From Guadua angustifolia (taxonomy: Eukaryota > Streptophyta > Magnoliopsida > Poales > Poaceae), in the NCBI GenBank assembly GCA_036346375.1, contig CM070515.1, forward strand, positions 19,676,423-19,740,422: 64,000 nt of DNA. Direction: 5' to 3'. Shown one piece after another: positions 22,501 to 33,727 of this stretch (positions within the stretch are counted from its first letter, which is position 1; every line of letters starts with the position of its first letter). The position numbers and the translations under genes were made by a program. The notes under the pieces are model-generated. The model was not told the DNA's origin. It saw nothing but the letters and a program-made list of their open reading frames with translations, and made no database searches.

Positions 22501-23662
22501 CGTCCGACTAAGTGCATGTTACTAAGAAAATACAAGCATCACAATCAAGATTATCAAACACACCAACAAAGAAATTGTCCTGCAACACAAGCGCTCCATC
22601 AAAGCAAAACGAGAAGGATCTGCAGACGCCGCGCGCAGATCACCCAAAGAAAGTCATCGTCTTCGCCATCATCGCTGCTGCCATCGGAGCCGCTGACCTC
22701 GGGCTCGCGGTGACCACCCTAAGCTCGCCATCGCCTCGCCAAGATGCACCTTCGCCCGCATCTCGTGGGGATCACCCACGATCCCGCAATGGTCAGATAT
22801 CGCCGGCGGCGGCACTACTACCGCATAGCAGCCAAGACATACTCCGCGACGCCGATCAAGAACCCCTTGTCCTCGCGAAAAAGACGCCACAAGAAGCCCG
22901 GAGGTCCTCCAGGCTTCGCCGCTTGGTAAGCCCGAAGGCATATCGCTTCCACCGAAGCGCTCCAGAGGCTCGTGGTACCACCCCGAGCCACTTCAGTTCC
23001 AGCGATGCTCTCGAACGTGGGCGGAGTATGCCCAGAATACTGGCGCGATAAAGGCAGGCCCTCCGATGCATCAGTCCGACACAAGGCCGACGTTTCTCGC
23101 CGAGACCGCCACTCGCCCTCCTCCTGAGCTCCTCGCCACCTCTCCTCGGCGACAATGGCTCGAGCTATTGCGCCAGGCCCCTCGAGTGCCTTCGCAAGCT
23201 CCTTTTCAACGACTTGGACCCGCGCCCTTTGCCAGAACACGTCCGCCTCACGGGCGGCAATGGCGGCACTGGCAGCGGCGAGGCCTCACCGCCAGCCGCT
23301 TCTAAGTCTACTGTCGCATTCTCCGTCGCGGGGAGACCAGACGACGCCGCGGGCGGAACGACAACCGCCGTCTCGTGCGTCGCGGGTGGCGGAGGCAAAC
23401 CCGAACCAGAAGCACTAGAAAGAAAAAGAAGAAACCCCGCATCAGCAAGAACAAGATCGAGGCAACCCCAACGTCAGCCGGCGAACCCTTACCTCGATTG
23501 AGGGTTCCCGATACGAAAGACCGATGAGGGCACCGTGATCTTGATCTTCGTCACCCCAGCCGAGGATCCTGCACCGGCGTGGGACTTCTTGGGGACCGAC
23601 CCGTGCGGTTCCGCCTCGGCCACTCGCTTCCCAGCCCTCCGATCGTCACCGCCGCTAGACAT
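22500..23662 (-). pseudogene. antisense gene B of gypsy element 2
   Basis: Minus-strand gene unit, unrecognised. TATAAATA at 23757-23764 precedes an ATG at 23660-23662 by about 95 bp. Exon 1 (23662-23493, 170 nt) starts MSSGGDDRRAG and ends TVPSSVFRIGNPQS, with CGAG|GTAAGG as donor. A 78-bp intron ends CTTTCTAG at 23415. Exon 2 (from 23414) keeps the frame as a Pro/Ala-rich segment (GLPPPPATHETAVV, then PLPVPPLPPV), then shifts frame into a charged helix-rich region (FWQRARVQVVEKELAKAL at about 23235) running to about 22820. Exon 1 and the intron phase match gene A. An in-frame upstream Met at 23677 is an alternative start. Confidence 0.5.
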
Positions 23663-23756
23663 TTCTTGCTGAGTCAAGAAACTGGAGCAAAAAGACGAAG
23701 AGACGGCGCGGCAACGTATTTTTGGCCAAGCGTGGTCGTTGTCACCCCCCTCAACC

Positions 23757-23764
23757 TATTTATA
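23757..23764 (-). promoter_or_regulatory. TATA box of antisense gene B
   Basis: Minus-strand TATAAATA, 95 bp upstream of the MSSGG start. The spacing nearly equals that of gene A. Confidence 0.55.
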
Positions 23765-24157
23765 TGAGCAGGGCGAAGCAACCAAAGGAGGCGACGCGTC
23801 GGACGGCGCGACGCGCGCATTAACTCCGTGGCTAGAGCGACACGACGGGCTCTCGCCACCTCCCTCCTCCCGCATTAAATACGAGAGGACCTGGCAGGGG
23901 GAGCACCGCTCCCAACAAAGGCGCATCATAGTTCTTCGTTTGAAGCATCCGGCCCGCCACGATCGCGCCAGGTGTAACAAGGGCAGAACCGCCGCCTGAA
24001 GAAAATCAGAACACTGCTAAGACAATCCTTCTCTAAAGCTTGTTTTATCCCTTCTCTCGAACTTCAGTCTTTGTGGCGTCGACACATCGCCCCCATGCAC
24101 CACTCGGGTCAGAACACCACACGCCCAAGACGATGATGACTGACCACCACTCGGCCT

Positions 24158-24231
24158 TCTAGCGGCAACCCTACTGACCTAAGCACTACGGCCACTCGGT
24201 TCTCTCTAGCGGCAACCCTACTGACCTAAGC
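24158..24231 (+). repeat. 27-bp direct repeat, period 47 bp
   Basis: TCTAGCGGCAACCCTACTGA followed by CCTAAGC occurs at 24158-24184 and 24205-24231. Each copy is preceded by a CCACTCGG motif. It lies between antisense genes B and C. Confidence 0.85.
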
Positions 24232-24584
24232 CAGCGCCACTACCACGCCTCAATGGCTACTTGCCATAAGTAGCGCTTATAAAGAAGGAAATGCCCAAGC
24301 AACGGGAACTATGGCTGGTCGGGAGCGTTCAGGCCCCACGGCAGGCATCGAGCAAAACATCCCAATCCTAAAAAGGCTATTTGCGCCTCCTCCGAACGTT
24401 ATGAATAGCGCGCCGACTTATGCTTGGGCAAACTCTGCGGTTTCCTAAAACTATAGTCGCAAAAAGCGCCTATCACGGGGACGTAAATCAGCAGAAAGCC
24501 AGATTCAAGGGCCGATCCGACCGGCCCGAGCAAAATCCAAACCAACGTTCAACAAATTCCCTACACCAACAAAAGTCTAAGCAG

Positions 24585-27549
24585 CTAATCTTCTCCCTCA
24601 TTCTGATGGAGGATATCCTGCGGCGATATCCGCCCGGCGATCGTTGCGGCGTACGGGCCAATCCGAGTCCTCAGCTCCTCGACCTGCTCGTCGGTTTGAT
24701 CTGCGGCGACCCCAGTGCTGATGACCTCGAAGTCGACATCGTCATAATGGGAGGCGACGAGGAAAAGCGCGGAGGTAACCCCAAGCTCGGCTCCTACGCT
24801 CACCGAACGCTCGACGTGCTCCGATACGCGAACCAGCGCGGCGGCGAGGGAGCTCGGGCTGGCTTGGCTCGGCGGCAGACCTCCTGGCCAGCCTCCTGGA
24901 GGGACATCAGCTCGGCAGCCTGCACGGACAGGTCGTCCTCCGCCAACTTCTTCTCTGCCAGCGCTACCTCACGTAACGTGAGTGCCGCGTCGCGTGCCTC
25001 CTCGGCCGATTTCTGCGCTTCCGCAGCATCATCAAGTCTCCTCCGCAACTCTACAGGCCGTCGTAAGCGTCAGAAGCATACTGGGCAATCTACGATGGCA
25101 AAATCTTCAGGTCAGAATCGGGTGGCTCACCGTCAGCAGAAGCCTCCAAACGTTGAAGATCCTCTTCAGCCTTGGCCCGGGCCTCCCTCTCGTGCTCGGC
25201 GCTCTTCCTCTCGGAATCAAGCTCCTCCCGGGCCTAGTCACATTCGTCCGAGGCGGACATTTCGGCAACATGACTTCTCCAAGGGCGACGGCGGATCCTC
25301 ATACTGCTCGCCTCCGTCGAGGGACTCGAAGCTCACAGATTCTCGCCGCCGCCGCGCCACGTCCCTGTATGCCCCGAGCACATCCCAGCTCGGTGCGAAG
25401 AAGGCTGGTCTCCCCCTCACCCTGACCGTGCAGGATTCGGAGGAACCCGGCTTTGTCCTCCGAAAGGAGCTTCGCCTCGCAGAATCAAGACGCCCATCGC
25501 ACTTATTGTTCGTCGAAAACAAGTCAGACACTGAAGCTAAGATCCCAACTTGGCTCACCGTGCCGGTTGGGATGTCCACCCCAGAAATCACGCTTGACGC
25601 CTCGTCGACGCAACGAAGAGCAACAGCCAAGCTTTTCTGGGCCTGCCCCACCTGAGTCGCGATCCGCCGCCACCGTCCTCAAAGGTCCTCCACAACTTGG
25701 CCTCTGCATCGTCATCCAGCACGAACAACGGCTCGCCGGTAGGGTCGCGACCGCTCCAGACCAGCACGGGTCGGGCCCCCCCGGCAGACGGGAGATCAGG
25801 CTCGACCACCGCCCGCACTCGATTAGGCCGCGCCGCCACTGGTCGCCCCTCCGCGAAGTTTGCAGCGGTATAGGCGGTCGCTCCCGGACGTCGGTCCGCA
25901 GCCCCATGGGGACCGGCTCCGTCGGTCGAACGCCTCGAAGGTCCTGCCGACAATGACGGTGAGGCCAGGCTGACTACCAACACCGCGGTGGACGGGATGG
26001 GCCCTGCCGGCAGTGGCGGGAGGTCGCCCTCCCCCATCTGGACCGCCACACAAGGTCCCGACCCGTCGGCCGATGCCGGGGGCTCCTTAGGTCCCAGGCC
26101 CTCCGGGACCATTTCCCCTTGCGCCGATCCCGGGACCACCAGTGGCGGCACCGACACCGAGCCACGGCGGCCAACGGCCGCCCGGAGCGTCCCACCGCCG
26201 CACGGCCGAGCACGAGCCGCATTCTCTTCGCCGATCCTCCCGGCGAAGACAAATCGCCCCCTTGTTTGCCCAGAGATGTCTCCCCTGAAGGCACCTCCGC
26301 TTGGGGCGCGACGACGACGGTGTCGGCCGCCAGACCCCCGCCCGATTCGCCAGGGACCAACGACTTGAAGAAGACCTTGCGGTACGGGTCCGAAAGGCCG
26401 CCGCCATCGGTGCTCGAGGACGCCTCCGAGTCGCCCGTCCCAATGATGGTTGACTCGAGGCATCTCGCCGGCGACTCGCTCGGCGCTCCTTCCTCTTCTT
26501 CCTCCTAGACACCTCCCTCCGCTTCTTCCGAGCGGACTCCCGCTGCTCGGAAATCTTGCGGGCTGCGGCCCTTTGTGCCTTCTCCTCGGCAAGATCACCG
26601 AAACCATCCCGCCAACCTCGATGGTATCAAACGCCCGGTCGGACAAGGCGCGAAGGATCGCGTTGAATGGAGAAGGGAAATGAGAGGACGAGCAGCATGG
26701 CTTACCAGGTCGGGAGGATGACTCTCCGAAAAGGGCTCGGGTTGGCCGCCCACCGCCATGGTGGCGCAACCGACCAGCACGGCGGCCACCCTAGCCTCAA
26801 CTTCCGACTCAACGAGCTCCGCCTCCACCATCCGCATAGGGTCGTGGATCCCCAGATGGAACATGGGGCGTCCTCGCCATGAGGGTTGGACGCGCATCTT
26901 CATGAAGGCGCGCTGGCAACGACTCACGGTCGTGCCCCGCCGCACTGGCCTTGATCCTGTCAACAATCACCTCTACCTTGTTCCTCTCCTGTTTGCCGAG
27001 CCCCAGACCACTCATCCTCGCCACGGGCGTCGTCCGTAAAAGGTGGGCGCTCCCCTCCGGGTTCCGCACGTAGAACCATTCGGAGTGCCACCCCCGGTTC
27101 GACGACGGCAGCTTCAAATCGACGTAATCCGCCGGACGGCCCTAGCGCATCTGAAGAGCTACGCCGCCCATGAGCGCCAGAGGACCTGTCGACTGATCCT
27201 TCCTCGACTTGGCGTGGAAAAAGTACTTCCAGAGCGCCCAGTGGGGATCTATCCCCAGGAACGCCTCACACAACGTGATGAAAACCGCAATGTGAAGCAC
27301 TCCATGGGGATTGAGCTGGTGCACCTCGACCTTGTAATGGTGCAGCAACCCGCGGACGAACCAGTGGAGCGGAAGTCCGAACCCACGCTCGTAAAAAGAG
27401 GCGGGCACGACGATCTCGTCGTCGGCGGGCGCGGGGACCGCGGCCCCCGTCGGCACCCTCCACCGCGAGACATCAAACGGCGGGAGGAACCCCTTCCTCT
27501 CCAAGCCTTGGGCGCGGCTGGGCGAGATGGAGCATTCGGGCCACGACAT
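24585..27549 (-). pseudogene. antisense gene C: gypsy-associated Transposase_28 (PF04195-type) protein
   Basis: Grass Tat-lineage elements carry an antisense gene between pol and the 3' LTR whose product has the 'putative gypsy type transposon' domain (Pfam Transposase_28); its role is unknown. Here, from MSWPECS at 27549, the domain reads FLPPFDVSRWRVPTG, FYERGFGLPLHWFVRGLLHHY, LNPHGVLHIAVFITLCEAFLG and HWALWKYFF. An in-frame TAG (27142-27144) interrupts it; the same frame then continues with WHSEWFYVRNPEG to about 26809. Further minus-strand segments are a Gly/Pro/Arg-rich middle (26769-25640), VLVWSGRDPTGEPLFVLDDDAEAKLW (about 25780-25680), an Ala/Glu-rich coiled coil (25048-24900) and a C-terminus SALFLVASHYDDVDFEVISTG ending at 24585. 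An upstream Met at 27789 is open but lacks domain character. Frameshifts separate the parts. Confidence 0.75.
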
Positions 27550-27789
27550 CTCCGGCAGCGCGAAAGTGGGAGACGAGAAAGGGTAAGGGACGAACCCCCG
27601 GACCTTTTTTCTTGCTTTTTCTTTTTGGGCAGGAAGATGCTTGCGCGCAAAGGGAAAACGCAGAAGCCTGTCCGAGCGCCTTCCCCGCGCAGGTTTTTGC
27701 AGGCACCGAACGGGCGCCGTCCGGATAGATTGACGGTCAAGGCGAACGACGCCTCGAGATAAGCACCAAGCGGCTCGTTGAGCTACCAT

Positions 27790-29010
27790 GCGGCGCCCCC
27801 AACGAAAACGTATCCTTTCAAATCTTTTTCACATTAAATGCCGGACGGAACGGCGCCAGATGCACTGCCGCTACCTGCCCTAGCCTCCAGAATGGGCCAA
27901 CCAGGCCGTATCGGTAAAAAGTCCGCCGGGCCGCGAATGGCCTCGAGGCGGCCAGGGTATCTAGACGCCCCAAGGCTCGAAACCTTGACGACCCAAGAGG
28001 TTCTGAGGTTGCCTCGGGATACAAAACGAGCGAGGGGTGAGAATGAGGTGAGCCCCCGGTGGGCCTCCAGTTGGGTCGGCGGACGACCCAATCGCCAAAA
28101 CTCGTGTCCGAGACCATACTTCACGCTCTCCCGCGGAACCCATCGCAGGGTGGCAGCCAGCTGCACTCCGGGTCGGCTGACGACTTGGGGCCCGGTACGG
28201 GATCGAGTAAAGAAAGATTCTCATGGGTCGCCCCCAGCGGGCCGGACGCCCGACTCGGGGACCGTCCGCTTGGAAAAAGATCCCCTTGGGAGGATCTCCA
28301 GGGTCCACTCGGATAACCCGTTAGTAGCTCCACGAGCGCGGTGCTCAAGCCGGCGCTAGGCAAGCACGGATCGCCACCCTCCGTGTCCCACACTGCGACG
28401 GGCGTGCTTTAGGGATGAGATAGCGGCAACTCCTCCCGCGGATAACCTCGCCAAATGAGAGTTCGGGAGGAACGCCCCACGACAAAATTCCGGTGTAAAG
28501 CCAGCCGAAAAATACGACCAGCTACAACGCACAACGAGCGCCAGACTCGAGGCCTCGCCGAGGCACGAGGCCTCTCGCCACGGGCGGCGTCCACCGAGAC
28601 GAGGGATCGATCTCGGTCGAAAACTCCAATCAGCTCCCGACCGCCGGGGGCTACACTCACCGAAGAGCCTCAAGCACACAGCGAAGTCGACTCACTAAAC
28701 CGACAGGATCCCACCAAAGCCTCGTTAACCCACCCGGCCGCTGGGAACGGGCGACGTCTCCTGTGCACACCTTCGACAGGATTCCGCTGACCGAGTCGGT
28801 GAGATCCCGCGAAGGCAGGGCCAACGGGGACGCCCGCCTGGCTCGAACCGCCAGATGACCGATGTAACCCCCCGACCAGCTCTCCGACACCTGCCGGGGC
28901 TCGAGGTTACACGGCCGGAGGCCACAAGACCGGAAAGGAAACTGGCGAGTCGGGACGGCCGGCCTATCAACGACAACGGACCACCCAGGGACGCGCACGT
29001 TCCCGGGCGG
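27790..29010. other. 3' untranslated part of gypsy element 2
   Basis: About 1.2 kb before the polypurine tract and the 3' LTR. It is GC-rich with no recognised protein on either strand. It would contain the promoter of antisense gene C, but no clear TATA box is seen. Confidence 0.4.
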
Positions 29011-29023
29011 TCCCGGGGGCTAC
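29011..29023 (+). other. polypurine-tract position before 3' LTR
   Basis: The last bases before the 3' LTR read TCCCGGGGGCTAC. A G-rich stretch directly before the LTR is where plus-strand synthesis is primed; here it is short and not purely purine. Confidence 0.45.
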
Positions 29024-30046
29024 TGACGAATACATGAACCCGGGGTACCCCACCGCCTAGACTTCGTCCTCACAAAGAAGCATAATCATCCAAAACGGCC
29101 AGAAGCTCAGGTGGGCCGATTCGGGCCCACCCCAGAGACAAAGACCCCCCATGGGCGGAAAAGAACTACGGGCCCTCACCGAAGCCACGAACATCGAACT
29201 TGGTCGGGGCCGTCCGAAGCCTCCGACCAGGACCTAGGTCGGACGTCTGCGAAGCCTCCGACCAAGGGTCAGCTCGGAGGCCCCGACCAGGTCCCCATGC
29301 GAAGTCCTCGACGACCCTCAAATTGAGGCCTCCGCCGCAACGTCATCTGGCCACAAGGAGAGCACCTGTCTCACGAACGCAACGTCTTCGACAGGAGCAG
29401 GTGGGTCCGTCCCGAGGCAATCCCAGAGGACGCCAGGGTCAGGCAGCCGTCCCATCATGCGGTCACATACCGTAGAGAAACGCGCACCCTCCCGAGGCAA
29501 ACCCTGAGACCGGTCGCCCGGACGTCAAGATCGGTCATGCGCAGAGGGCTGCAGACGCCGCTTCTGGAGGAACGGACGCCCAAGACCGACTCGCGTGTGT
29601 CTACCAACCCAGATGGCGTAAACAATGACGGACGAATGATGTAACCACAGAATGACTTCAAGGCCAAAGACTTGACACCTCAGCATAGAGTACGCCGTCT
29701 GGTCCTAGGCCCCCGTTTTCTCGTTTTTTTGCACATCCTCCAGACTCCCGTGTAACCCGCCTTCCCTGTGTCTATAAAGGGAGAAGCGGGACCCCAAGAG
29801 AGGGGGTTCGAACATACATCCAAGCCGTCACAGTAGTGAAGGAATTCCCTCGGAACTGTCCGAACTGTAATCAAACGCAGTCTTCTGCGCCCCCATCAAT
29901 ACGATACCACCTCACGAACTGGACGTAGGGACATTCGACCCGCACCAGTATACATCTTGGGCTCCTGTAGTCTAACCATTCAGGGAAGCGGGAGCGCGCG
30001 ACCCCTCGACTTACAAATTTACTTGCCGGTTTACCAAACGCCGACA
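29024..30046 (+). repeat. 3' LTR of gypsy element 2
   Basis: Same ends as the 5' LTR and 1023 bp long. The U3 part keeps a better tandem series of CGAAGCCTCCGACCA-like motifs (29215-29300) than the 5' copy. TATAAAG is at 29773. Differences from the 5' LTR are concentrated as 1-3-base gaps and TC versus CTG/CTGT changes near 29845-29995. Confidence 0.92.
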
Positions 30047-30051
30047 GTTAT
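30047..30051. repeat. target site duplication GTTAT (right) of gypsy element 2
   Basis: GTTAT directly after the terminal CCGACA of the 3' LTR, identical to 12910-12914. Confidence 0.9.
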
Positions 30052-30663
30052 ATTAGCCGTATATCTTTACCTCTGCCACCACCATTGTATCCTCTACGAC
30101 TGTATACAAGATACATGATCTACCTGTTAATATTCCTCTATCTACCACATATATGTACTTAATATAAATATATTTATCCTACTGTATATGTCCATATATC
30201 ACAGTTGCTTTACTATGGCTATAATCATACCTAGACTGAATGATCTAAACAAGGACACATCTACTGGATCAACTTAAGAACTGGAACCTTTTTGTTCTGC
30301 TATGTGGCGTACAACTAATATACTATAAAATAGTCTATATCCAGCCTATCTATGGTTATGGATTTTGTATATCCTTAGATATCAGATTTTGTTTGTAAGT
30401 CTACTCTAACATGCACAGATAATTACATTATGTTCCCCGACTATCCTTATCTATAAAACATTTAATTGGTGTGTACATCAATACATACCCTCTATGGTAT
30501 GTAAAACCTTCTGCTATGGCTTAGGCACTATATATTTGTTTCCTTATTCTATTTATTCATCTTCTGCTCTCCATCGTCAGATAGATCAAAATATGGTATT
30601 ATGCTTTCATATCGTTAAATACATCTTAGCCTATGGACATCCCACTACATCACAATCGATGCG
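30052..30663 (+). other. Helitron 3' tail
   Basis: AT-rich sequence continuing the Helitron after the gypsy insertion, composition like 8766-11280. No gene is seen. Confidence 0.6.
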
Positions 30664-30691
30664 GCGCAACGTAGTGCGCAATTCTTCCTAG
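30664..30691 (+). other. Helitron 3' terminus (hairpin plus CTAG)
   Basis: Stem GCGCA (30664-30668), 6-base loop, TGCGC (30675-30679), then 8 bases and CTAG (30688-30691), followed by T. This is the canonical Helitron end, where a 16-20-bp hairpin stops rolling-circle transfer just before CTRR and the insertion lies before T. Confidence 0.88.
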
Positions 30692-32880
30692 TTAATATTG
30701 AATAGCATACGAAATCCTGCCGAGGTAGCCACCCCAACTAAGGTCCCATTTCACCCCTTCTTTAGGTATTTAATTTTGAATTATCTCAGAAGGACCGAAA
30801 ATGACGATCAGAGGGGAGTGAATGATTTTAAATAATTTTCTCCTAAACGATCCAACCAAAACCCACTTGATCAAATATGAGTGGAAATGGAAATTTTTAG
30901 GGAAAATTTGTCTGTGGCAGTACTACCGTGCTATAGTAGCGGTTAGTGCCGGATGAACAAGAAAATTAACACAGTTCAAATCCAAGAATTGATGTTACTT
31001 TTCATTGGATGATCCAAAACTAATGACACTTTGCATACATCTTTCTATGGATGTCAGGAACATATTCCAATCATCAATTGCAAAGATTGATGTCAAAGTT
31101 TTGACCTTTTTTAAATTTAGAGAAGGCTGCACCAAAATCAGATCAAATCTAAAAACTTCACCCAGAGCTTGCTCATAGGGATTTGATGATTGAGATGATC
31201 TCCCACATGTCACAACAAGCAAGAACACCAAACAAAAACCCCTTAAATGACTGAGAACAAGATCTATCACTAAATCTTCCTTCTCAAGTTAAAAACCAAT
31301 TTTTTGAGAAAACTTTGATGATTAAGTTGGAGTTTGCCTAGATGATTGGGATATGATCTGTAGAGAATTCATCTATCAAGCATTCATCCTTGGCAATACA
31401 AGATCAAGAAAGAAACAAACAAAAAAGAGATAAAAAAATCAAGAAGGAAGGAGATAAAAACAAGAGAAGGATCTTGAGCACGAATTTGATTTTCATTTTA
31501 GACCCAGATGGATAATTATAAAGCCTCTCCAAAGAGAGCAAAGCTCCTAAAGAGCGCGCGCGCACACACAAAACCACCTTGTGCCCTAATGGATGATCTA
31601 GTTCTTCCCTTAGCATTCCTCCCTCTACATCTCTTAAGTCCTTATATAAAGGAGGCAATCCTATAAACCCTAAACCTGAACACCAAGTGGATACAACTCA
31701 CATTTCACATGGGCTAACCCATTAATCCAACACATACCGGTTTTTACTCACTCACAAGCACGCTTATCAAAGCAGCCTTCTCCATGACGTTCCAAACAGC
31801 TCCACGAGCCCGATTTGCATCCATGCCCTCTTTGGCTTGGCCTATACCACTTAGGCTAGCATTGCGGTTTTCCAAGCTGCCTCCATCTTTAGTAATAGAT
31901 AATTTACCAATTTGCCCCTCGCTCGATCTTTCTCTTCGACTTGAAGCATCGTCCATACTTTGTCACCTTCCATATGGCCCCCATGACTTGCTACCAAGCG
32001 TCTCACGAGTCTGAACTGTCCAAACCGTCCTTACTTGCAAATAGGCCCCAACCATTTGATGCACTACATGTTCTTGTCCGCTTGATCATGATAGCATCGG
32101 CTTTCTTGACCATTCTGGACCTCGGCTCCTCCCTGAGCGTAGTCCTTGTCCACCTTGCCATTGCCCACCATGTCTATCATGAGTAGCTCACGCTATATGC
32201 ACCCTGTCTTTTCGGCTTGCATCAACCCCCTAGTCTTAGTCATCTTCAGTGTCACATGATCATATGGACCTCAGCTCTCTTAGCCTAGTTCTAGTCTTCT
32301 CCGTCTCACCATGACCTAGCTTTAAAGTCGTATAACCAACACAGACAATCAAACACATCATGTAGCATTGCTTAGCAAAATATGCAATAAACATAACTTA
32401 ATCACACTTGCCAATGCACATAATTTTTGCTCTAGAAAATAACTACCACCAAGTAGAGGCTAGTACTACCGCACATTGGTACTATCACTCCCATGGCTGG
32501 TACTGCTGCCCTTGGACAACCTAGAGAATCACCTCACTGTAAAATAACTACCACCAACTAAGGGTCGATAGTGTTGCAACCCGGTACTACCGCCCCCTAT
32601 GTGTTGGCGGTAGTGCCGCTCTCAACTGACTACACCTTAAATTGCTTTAAAATCAAAATGAACTCAAATCAAACTCAAACCTAAACACTACAAGCTCTAA
32701 TGCAGTCAAATACTCATCACAAATATGGATAGACCCACATAGTCTCTCAATCTCTCACACGGTAGGTGACAGTGAGGGTAGTGGCACCACAAGATCTAGA
32801 TGCAGTATCTAAATTTTCACTAAAATCTTGAGAAAATTTTAGTTGAATGTTATGTAGGCAATCTATTAGCTTTTGATATC
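30692..32880. other. decayed LTR-like repeat, host site of the Helitron
   Basis: No protein is recognised. The region contains GACCAGAGGGGAGTGAATGA-like sequence (with changes) at about 30800, a promoter-like TATATAAA at about 31652 and repeated GGTACTACCGC-type motifs (about 32460-32630), a combination met in LTRs of grass gypsy elements. Ends and target duplications were not found, so this is called only as a probable LTR remnant. Confidence 0.35.
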
Positions 32881-32884
32881 TGAT

Positions 32885-33727
32885 TTGAAAAGTTCAATGG
32901 GTGTTACAATAACTCAATTGATGTTTTCTAAATGTTGTACACAAAGACTCGATCAGTTTTTTTGAATTGATAGAAGGTGGATATCCCTACCTGAAGGCTC
33001 AAAATTGGTTGCGATGAGGATTATTGATCATGTCAATATTTTGCGGTCAAAGTCTCTCTAAAGGATAGTCTCACATTTGGGAGGCCACTTAACATAATGG
33101 TTATATCTATAACCAAATTCAAAGAGAGCCTTATCCTATTTAATATTAAATTGATCGAAAGCCACGACCATGTAACTAGTTAAGATCAAAAGATGACCAG
33201 GCCTACAAAATGACAACCAGTCATACGGTTTCGTAAGCCTTGACCAGGTAATTGGTTGAAAGACATGACAGTTTGCCACATGATTAACGTGAGAGAGGTT
33301 ATTGACATATCTGGTAACTTACGATATTTGACCAAAGAGGAAGACGGTTCAAGACTAGATGAAGATTCATGCGTGCCTCAATAAAGAAGAGATCTAATTA
33401 CAATTTCATTTTTGTGAACCTTTTCACAAAAATAAAATCTCTATTTAATCGTGCTCTCATATTTTTATTTTTGGTAAATTTTGAGAGGCGTAGGTTTCGA
33501 TAATCAGAAAGTTAAGCTTCTTGAGTTTATAATTATAGTTTTGTAAATATACAGAGAACCTTTCAATTGCCAATGATATGCGCCTTCTCATTTTTATTTT
33601 ATTGGAATCTATATAGAGAATTAAGCTATCGAAGTGTGAAAGGTTCAACTATTTTCCCCAATTGGACAAGAATGGGAAATGATGTGGATGTAATCATTGC
33701 AAGCTAGCTAGTGCGGACCCAATAAAA
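32885..33727 (+). repeat. approximately 0.85-kb dispersed repeat, copy 1
   Basis: Closely similar to 45585-46335 plus 47121-47265, in the same orientation. Shared landmarks include TTCAATGGGTGTTACAATAA, CATTTGGGAGGCCAC, AGAAGAGATCTA/GA and GATATGCGCCTTCTCATTTT. It lacks the hAT insertion that copy 2 carries, so it shows the empty site. No coding sequence is seen. Confidence 0.85.

Larger units (their letters stand above)
12915..30046 (+). mobile_element. complete Ty3/gypsy retrotransposon (Tat lineage), element 2, about 17.1 kb
   Basis: Bounded by LTRs at 12915-13900 and 29024-30046, both TG...CA, and by the 5-bp duplication GTTAT. Plus-strand gag, protease, RT, RNase H and integrase run from about 14015 to 19774 in the Ty3/gypsy order (integrase last). 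Between pol and the 3' LTR lie about 9.2 kb containing minus-strand genes, the hallmark of grass Tat-lineage elements such as RIRE2 and Grande. Every coding region has frameshifts or stops. It is inserted in the 3' part of the Helitron. Confidence 0.92.
3955..30691 (+). mobile_element. Helitron (autonomous-type, decayed), interrupted by two gypsy elements
   Basis: Rolling-circle transposon. Seen here: the C-terminal helicase motifs (3957-4553), an RPA-like single-strand-binding gene (6135-8765), an unrecognised gene (about 11280-12675) and a canonical 3' end at 30664-30691 (hairpin, then CTAG, next base T). The 17-kb gypsy element at 12915-30046 sits in its 3' part, and gypsy element 1 splits the helicase, so the Rep and N-terminal helicase regions and the 5' TC end lie beyond the left edge. 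Its own sequence is AT-rich, unlike the GC-rich gypsy inserts, which makes the joins easy to see. Confidence 0.85.

Noticed and set aside
24420..25655. 411-codon plus-strand open frame
   Set aside because: It is a GC-rich shadow of the minus-strand antisense gene C; it shows no motif and has Arg/Pro/Ser composition.
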